DNA from: Sulfurimonas sp. | GTDB taxonomy: Bacteria; Campylobacterota; Campylobacteria; Campylobacterales; Sulfurimonadaceae | NCBI GenBank assembly: GCA_022712845.1 | Contig: JAFLJV010000106.1 | Span: 1-10,064 of the forward strand | Direction of reading: 5' to 3' | Length of the DNA: 10,064 nucleotides | Part shown: piece after piece, positions 5,519-10,064 of the stretch | Layout: each line of letters begins with the position of its first letter | Numbering within the stretch: position 1 is the first letter of the stretch | Translations under genes and position numbers: made by a program | Notes under the pieces: generated by a model | What the model was told of the DNA's origin: nothing | Seen by the model: only the letters and a program-made list of their open reading frames with translations | The model's database searches: none

Positions 5519-8413
5519 ATGACAATTAAGCAAAAGTTATTTATATTAACTATACTTCCTACATTTGCATTGCTATTTTTTAGTATAAGTCATATCACAG
5601 ATAAATATAGAATATATAATGCACAAGAGACATTATTGATGTCATCTACATTTATAAATAATAGTGCGAATATACTATATGAACTTCAATTAGAAAGAGG
5701 AGTGAGTAGTAGCTATTTAAATACTTCTATCAAAAATAATGAATATTTTAAAAATCTACTTCTTAAACAACAAAAAGTAACTAATGCAGCAATAAATAAA
5801 TTTAATTTTTTTTTACAACAATTAAATAAAAAAAATATAATTATTGCAAATAATGATTTTATAAATAGATTAAGTATTTCACTAAAATCATTAATAGAAA
5901 TTAGAAAAACTATATCTAAAAGCACTATCACTTCAAAAAAAAGTTTTAATTTATTTTCACATATTAACTTTCAACTTTTAGATCTTGTAGAGAGTATAAG
6001 ATACTATTCAGATAATGAAAAAACACAAAGTAATATTTTAATTCTAAAAAAACTCCTTGTTTATCAAGAACATAATGCAAGAGAAAGGGAGTTTCTTTTA
6101 CAAATAAATGAACAATTATTATCACCTGAAAATTTAGAAAAACTAACTAATGCGTGGAAACTTCAAAGTGATACATACTCTAGTATAAAAACTCTTTTGC
6201 ATAACCAAATCATCAATGAAAGAATAGATAAGGTTGATGCAAAATACAGTTACAAATATATAAAAGAAACAAGAAAACTTATTACTAATTCTGTAAATAA
6301 AAACTTATCTATAGATAGTGAAAAATGGTTGAGCATGACAACTAATAGAATTAGTGATTATCATACCTTAAGAGAGTATATTTTCTCACAAATTGAATCA
6401 GATATTAAAAAAAGAGATAAAATATTATATAACTCTTTTATATACCAAATATTTTTTACATCTATTGCTTTATTCTCTTTACTTTTTGGGACCATGATTA
6501 TCTCAAAAAGTATTGATAAATCATTAAAAAAATTAGATACTGGTATGGATAATTTTTTTAGTTTTTTGAACTTTAAAAGTGATGCACCTCAAAATATAAA
6601 TATAATATCCAATGATGAGCTAGGAATAATATCTAATAAAATAAATACTCAAATACTTTATATACAAAAAAGATTAGAAAATGATAAAAAATTTATAAAT
6701 GAAACAACACAAATAGTAACTATGATGAAAGATGGTAATTTTTCTAAAAAATCTTATTTTGAACCAAGTAATCCAAATCTTAAAAAATTAAAACTTGTTT
6801 TTGATGAACTTATCAAATTTATATCTAATAAAATAGCAGAGCAAACACTATCTTTGGAAAAAAAAGTTTATAAACAAACTATAAAACTTGAAAGACAAAT
6901 TGTAAAAATTACAGATGCTAGAGATGCAGCTATCAAAGCTGAAATGACAAAAGATGAATTTTTAGCGAATATGTCACATGAGATTAGAACACCTCTAAAT
7001 GCTATATTGGGCTTTGTAACTATATTAAATAAAAATATAAATAATAAAAAACATTTAGATTATTTAAGAATTATTGACTCAAGCGGAAAGTCACTTCTTG
7101 CTATTATAAATGATATCTTAGACTTTTCTAAAATTAAAAGTGGCAAACTAACAATTACAAATTATAATATCAATCCATTAAAAGAGTTTGGCGATACTAC
7201 ACAACTTTTTGCTTCAAAAGCTTATGAAAAACATATATCATATGCAGTTTATATCAATCCAAATTTACCAAATATAATTAGCATTGACGATACAAGAGTT
7301 AAACAAGTATTATCAAATCTACTTAGTAATGCTATAAAGTTTACTCCCCGAGATGGTACTATAAAAGTTAAAATTTATACTAAAAATAATTTACTTGTAG
7401 TATCTGTGCAAGATAGTGGAATTGGTATACCGAGGCAGAGTCAAAAAAATATTTTTAATGCTTTTTCACAAGCAGATAGTTCTACTACTAAAAAATATGG
7501 TGGAACAGGCTTAGGTTTATCTATATCATCTTTAATCGCTAAATTAATGAATGGAGCATTAACTCTTTCTTCTAAAGAAGGTATTGGTTCAATTTTTACA
7601 CTTAAAATTCCAATAAATATTATCGATAACTCAGCTCAACATTTAATTAGTAAAATTAAAATATCTCAATACAAATTTGCTCTTTTAAATATTAATAATG
7701 AAAGTAATATATTTATAAAACTAATAAAAAAATATCTTAATGATTTTGGAATTACTGATATAGTTGAACTAGGTAGTTTTTCAAAAGATGGATATGATAT
7801 ATTATTTTTCTTACCTGATGACTCTTATAATGAAGAAATTGTATTATCAAAAAACATTAAAGCAATTGCTATGCTTAAATCAGATATAATCTCTTTAGCT
7901 GATTTTCCACATATAACATCACTTTATGCACCTTTTACACCTCTTGCTATTGTTCAAGCATTAAATAATATAACAGATGAGGATATACAAAAAACTTCTA
8001 AAATTAAAACAGAAGAGTTAGAAAAAGTGAAGTTTACTGGTAATATTTTAATTGCTGAAGACAATAAAACAAATCAGTTACTTATAGGCCTTATAATGGA
8101 TGATTATGGCATCAACTATAAAATAGCAAAAAATGGAAAAGTAGCTGTTGAAATGTTTCAAAATGGAAAATTTGATTTAGTTTTAATGGATGAAAACATG
8201 CCTGAACTCAATGGACTTGGTGCGATGAAACAGATAAAAGAGTATGAAGCCAAAAATAATTTAGAATGTACTCCAATAGTTGCACTAACAGCAAATGCGA
8301 TGATAACAGATGTAAAAATGTTTTTAGATGCAGGTATGGATGGTTTTATTGCAAAGCCAATTGATTCTAAATTACTTGAAGCAGAATTAAATAAATTTTT
8401 AAAAAAGGTATAA
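5519..8413 (+). CDS. NIT-domain hybrid histidine kinase with C-terminal receivers
   Basis: This 964-residue inner-membrane sensor kinase has TM1 at about 5-25, a periplasmic region 26-308 and TM2 at about 309-329. The periplasmic part resembles a NIT (nitrate/nitrite-sensing) domain, with the hallmark ELQLERGVSSSYL at 55-67. A HAMP-like linker (330-440, including DELGIISNKIN) and a coiled coil (about 438-478) follow. HisKA has FLANMSHEIRTPLNAILGF with phospho-acceptor H487. The ATPase domain shows N604 (N box), DSGIGIP (632-638) and GGTGLGLS (661-668). A degenerate receiver (about 716-815) lacks a recognisable phospho-acceptor Asp. A complete receiver (841-961) has E847/D848, D891, T924 and K946. 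No HPt domain or output regulator is fused or adjacent. GGA at 5510-5512 precedes the ATG. Nitrate or nitrite as ligand is a family-level guess. Confidence 0.92.
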   Translation: MTIKQKLFILTILPTFALLFFSISHITDKYRIYNAQETLLMSSTFINNSANILYELQLERGVSSSYLNTSIKNNEYFKNLLLKQQKVTNAAINKFNFFLQQLNKKNIIIANNDFINRLSISLKSLIEIRKTISKSTITSKKSFNLFSHINFQLLDLVESIRYYSDNEKTQSNILILKKLLVYQEHNAREREFLLQINEQLLSPENLEKLTNAWKLQSDTYSSIKTLLHNQIINERIDKVDAKYSYKYIKETRKLITNSVNKNLSIDSEKWLSMTTNRISDYHTLREYIFSQIESDIKKRDKILYNSFIYQIFFTSIALFSLLFGTMIISKSIDKSLKKLDTGMDNFFSFLNFKSDAPQNINIISNDELGIISNKINTQILYIQKRLENDKKFINETTQIVTMMKDGNFSKKSYFEPSNPNLKKLKLVFDELIKFISNKIAEQTLSLEKKVYKQTIKLERQIVKITDARDAAIKAEMTKDEFLANMSHEIRTPLNAILGFVTILNKNINNKKHLDYLRIIDSSGKSLLAIINDILDFSKIKSGKLTITNYNINPLKEFGDTTQLFASKAYEKHISYAVYINPNLPNIISIDDTRVKQVLSNLLSNAIKFTPRDGTIKVKIYTKNNLLVVSVQDSGIGIPRQSQKNIFNAFSQADSSTTKKYGGTGLGLSISSLIAKLMNGALTLSSKEGIGSIFTLKIPINIIDNSAQHLISKIKISQYKFALLNINNESNIFIKLIKKYLNDFGITDIVELGSFSKDGYDILFFLPDDSYNEEIVLSKNIKAIAMLKSDIISLADFPHITSLYAPFTPLAIVQALNNITDEDIQKTSKIKTEELEKVKFTGNILIAEDNKTNQLLIGLIMDDYGINYKIAKNGKVAVEMFQNGKFDLVLMDENMPELNGLGAMKQIKEYEAKNNLECTPIVALTANAMITDVKMFLDAGMDGFIAKPIDSKLLEAELNKFLKKV

Positions 8414-8415
8414 CA

Positions 8416-8760
8416 GTGGAATTTGAGACATCTACATTAATGATGATATTTTTTATCATTATATTAACGGTAAGCTTATGGAAAATATATGCTTTTTTGC
8501 CAAATGAACAATTAGCTGACGATGATAAAACAAAAGAATCTCAAGAGGAGTTAACAAATTTAGTATTGAATGTTATTAAAAATAGTAGCGGTAAATTATC
8601 ATTAAATGAGTTATTTCAAAAAATAAAAAGTGATGAAAAGTTTGATGAGAAACACTACTGGAGGTTTAATCCAAATAGATTAAATCAACTACTAAACAAC
8701 TACTATATAAAACATCCGCATATTAATAATATTGCAGATATTCATAAAGAGATAGCTTAG
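8416..8760 (+). CDS. Small single-pass membrane protein of unknown function
   Basis: This 114-residue protein has one transmembrane helix near the N-terminus (about 7-28, TLMMIFFIIILTVSLWKIYA) and a hydrophilic, probably cytoplasmic, domain (about 44-114). The soluble part has alternating predicted helices, 'LVLNVIKNSSGKLSLNELF' and 'NPNRLNQLLNNYYI', vaguely like a winged-helix layout, but I see no reliable family match. It starts at GTG (8416), 2 nt after the kinase stop, using the AAAAAGG run (8402-8408) as ribosome binding site. It is therefore very probably cotranslated with the kinase and may be an accessory factor for it. Its TAG stop overlaps the stop codon of the convergent aldolase gene. 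Confidence 0.75.
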   Translation: MEFETSTLMMIFFIIILTVSLWKIYAFLPNEQLADDDKTKESQEELTNLVLNVIKNSSGKLSLNELFQKIKSDEKFDEKHYWRFNPNRLNQLLNNYYIKHPHINNIADIHKEIA

Positions 8761-9830
8761 TTCCTATCTTTTGCATTTAAATCTGAGTAAGCAACTTCAA
8801 CTCTTTGTACAAGAGTTTTTTGCCCATCTCTTAACCATTTTCTAGGGTCATAGTATTTTTTATTTGGTTTATCATCACCATCTGGATTACCAATTTGACC
8901 CTGCAGATAATCTTTATGTTTTTCATAATAATCTTTTACACCAATCCAAGTAGCCCATTGAGTATCAGTATCTATATTCATTTTAATAACACCATAATCA
9001 ATTGCCTCTGCTATCTCACTTGGCTCACTTCCTGATCCACCATGAAAAACAAAGTTTACAGGCTTTTCTTTAGTATTGAATTTTTCTTGAATATATTTTT
9101 GTGAATTATCTAAAATCTTTGGAGTAAGTTGAACATTTCCTGGTTTATATACACCATGAACATTTCCAAATGAAGCGGCAATTGTAAAGTGAGGTGACAC
9201 TTTACTTAACTGCTCATATGCGTAAGCTACCTCCTCTGGTTGAGTATAAAGAAGTGAGTTGTCAATATTTGTATTATCAACACCATCTTCTTCTCCACCA
9301 GTTACACCAAGTTCTATTTCTATACTCATACCTATTTTACTCATTCTCTCTAAGTAAGCTTTACATGTAGCAATATTTTCTTCTAAAGGTTCTTCAGATA
9401 GATCTAACATATGAGAAGAGTACAAAGGTCTACCTTGAGCTTTGAAGTAATTATCTCCAGCATCTAAAAGTGCATCAATCCAAGGTAATAATTTTTTAGC
9501 AGCATGGTCAGTATGTAGTACAACTGCAACTCCATAAGCTTCTGCCATCATATGAATATGAATCGCACCTGAAACTGCTCCAAGGATTGCAGACTTTTCA
9601 TCTTTATTACTTAGCCCTTTACCTGCATAATAAGAAGCTCCACCATTACTAAACTGTATAATTACAGGAGAATTCACTTTAGCTGCTGATTCTAAAATAG
9701 CATTTACAGAATCAGTCCCTACAACATTTATAGCAGGAATAGCAAACTTATTTTCTTTTGCATAATCATAAACTTTTTGTAAATCTTCACCAAATATCAC
9801 ACCTGGTTTTACAATATCTAAAATACCCAT
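8757..9830 (-). CDS. fbaA: Class II (zinc) fructose-bisphosphate aldolase
   Basis: This 357-residue cytoplasmic enzyme interconverts fructose-1,6-bisphosphate with dihydroxyacetone phosphate and glyceraldehyde-3-phosphate. It serves gluconeogenesis or glycolysis, and also sugar-phosphate cycling in autotrophs. It is of the class IIA (E. coli FbaA) type. VLHTDHAAK (104-112) contains catalytic D108 and zinc ligand H109. IEIELGVTGGEEDG (170-183) contains E173, FGNVHG (221-226) zinc ligand H225, and FHGGSGS (262-268) zinc ligand H263. MNIDTDTQWA (284-293) binds the substrate phosphate. Numbering is offset by one from E. coli, and the length is near identical (359). AAAGAG (complement of 9838-9843) lies 7 nt before the ATG, and TATAAT (complement of 9864-9869) is a likely -10. 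Confidence 0.96.
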   Translation of the reverse strand: MGILDIVKPGVIFGEDLQKVYDYAKENKFAIPAINVVGTDSVNAILESAAKVNSPVIIQFSNGGASYYAGKGLSNKDEKSAILGAVSGAIHIHMMAEAYGVAVVLHTDHAAKKLLPWIDALLDAGDNYFKAQGRPLYSSHMLDLSEEPLEENIATCKAYLERMSKIGMSIEIELGVTGGEEDGVDNTNIDNSLLYTQPEEVAYAYEQLSKVSPHFTIAASFGNVHGVYKPGNVQLTPKILDNSQKYIQEKFNTKEKPVNFVFHGGSGSEPSEIAEAIDYGVIKMNIDTDTQWATWIGVKDYYEKHKDYLQGQIGNPDGDDKPNKKYYDPRKWLRDGQKTLVQRVEVAYSDLNAKDRN

Positions 9831-9863
9831 TTTTAAACTCTTTATGTAAAATTATTTTGCCTT

Positions 9864-9869
9864 ATTATA
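9864..9869 (-). promoter_or_regulatory. -10 box of the aldolase gene
   Basis: TATAAT on the minus strand lies 33 nt upstream of the fbaA ATG. The -35 position has only GTTAGT, a poor match, which is usual for Campylobacterota. The structured repeat at 9941 begins about 70 nt further upstream. Confidence 0.45.
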
Positions 9870-9940
9870 ATATAGGCTTTATTTAAACTAACTTTCATAA
9901 TTGCAATAAGTAAGAGAACATAAATAATTTCATATCTAAT

Positions 9941-10064
9941 GAGAAGATAAATTATAAAATACAAGGCAAAAGTTTGCAGGAGCTACTGGTAGCTTCAAAA
10001 AATTTTAACGAAGTAGTTTATGATTTATCTTCTCACCCTTTGGGCAATGGTTAAAAAATTCATC
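9941..10064 (+). repeat. Structured intergenic repeat, second copy (runs off window)
   Basis: Outer arms 9941-9960 (GAGAAGATAAATTATAAAAT) and 10015-10034 are inverted repeats that match at 18 of 20 positions. They enclose the near-palindrome AGCTACTGGTAGCT (9981-9994), followed by TTTAACGAAGTA (10004-10015). After the right arm come the hairpin CCCTTTGGG (10036-10044) and AAAAAATTCATC (10053-10064), in the same order as in the copy at 4532-4694. No gene is visible in 9831-10064; this repeat is its main content. Confidence 0.72.

Noticed and set aside
5713..5931. 72-codon open frame on the minus strand
   Set aside because: It is antisense to the periplasmic domain of the kinase; its hydrophobic Phe/Leu-rich product is what the complement of Lys/Asn-rich coding sequence gives.

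Overview
The window is very AT-rich bacterial DNA with tightly packed genes. Its gene content points to the Campylobacterota (former Epsilonproteobacteria), most likely a Sulfurimonas- or Arcobacter-like organism. The main clues are a Peb4-type periplasmic PPIase/chaperone next to endonuclease III with a class II fructose-bisphosphate aldolase nearby (nth, peb4 and fba are neighbours in Campylobacter jejuni), a clpB promoter carrying an HspR-type (HAIR) operator, and a NIT-domain hybrid kinase. The genus is inferred from protein style only.

Layout. Positions 1-85 (minus) hold the first 28 codons of clpB. It is divided from a divergent nitroreductase gene (228-905) by a short region with a consensus sigma70 promoter overlapped by an HspR-like inverted repeat. 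Positions 1049-1564 are a self-contained type II toxin-antitoxin cassette: consensus promoter, palindromic operator, ribbon-helix-helix antitoxin and RelE-family toxin. Positions 1577-3266 (minus) carry peb4 followed by a PLP-dependent ACC deaminase/D-cysteine desulfhydrase-like enzyme, apparently one transcript. Divergent from these are nth (3344-3985) and a small lipoprotein gene (4010-4258).

Positions 4259-4730 contain no gene but are full of structure: two degenerate direct repeats, a long AT-rich hairpin, and a 289-bp block bounded by a perfect 33-bp inverted repeat. Inside the block is a multi-hairpin repeat. A second copy of that internal repeat lies in the opposite orientation at 9941-10064, upstream of fba, and runs off the window end. 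This pair is the most unusual feature here.

cmoA (4731-5438, minus), for tRNA wobble-uridine modification, is divergent from a 964-residue NIT-domain hybrid histidine kinase (5519-8413). A small membrane protein gene (8416-8760) follows the kinase 2 nt later. Its stop codon overlaps that of the convergent fba gene (8757-9830, minus).

Most genes are housekeeping: protein quality control, DNA repair, tRNA modification and glycolysis/gluconeogenesis. The accessory parts are the toxin-antitoxin cassette, the kinase pair and the structured intergenic repeats. I found no rRNA, tRNA, CRISPR array, transposase or integrase.
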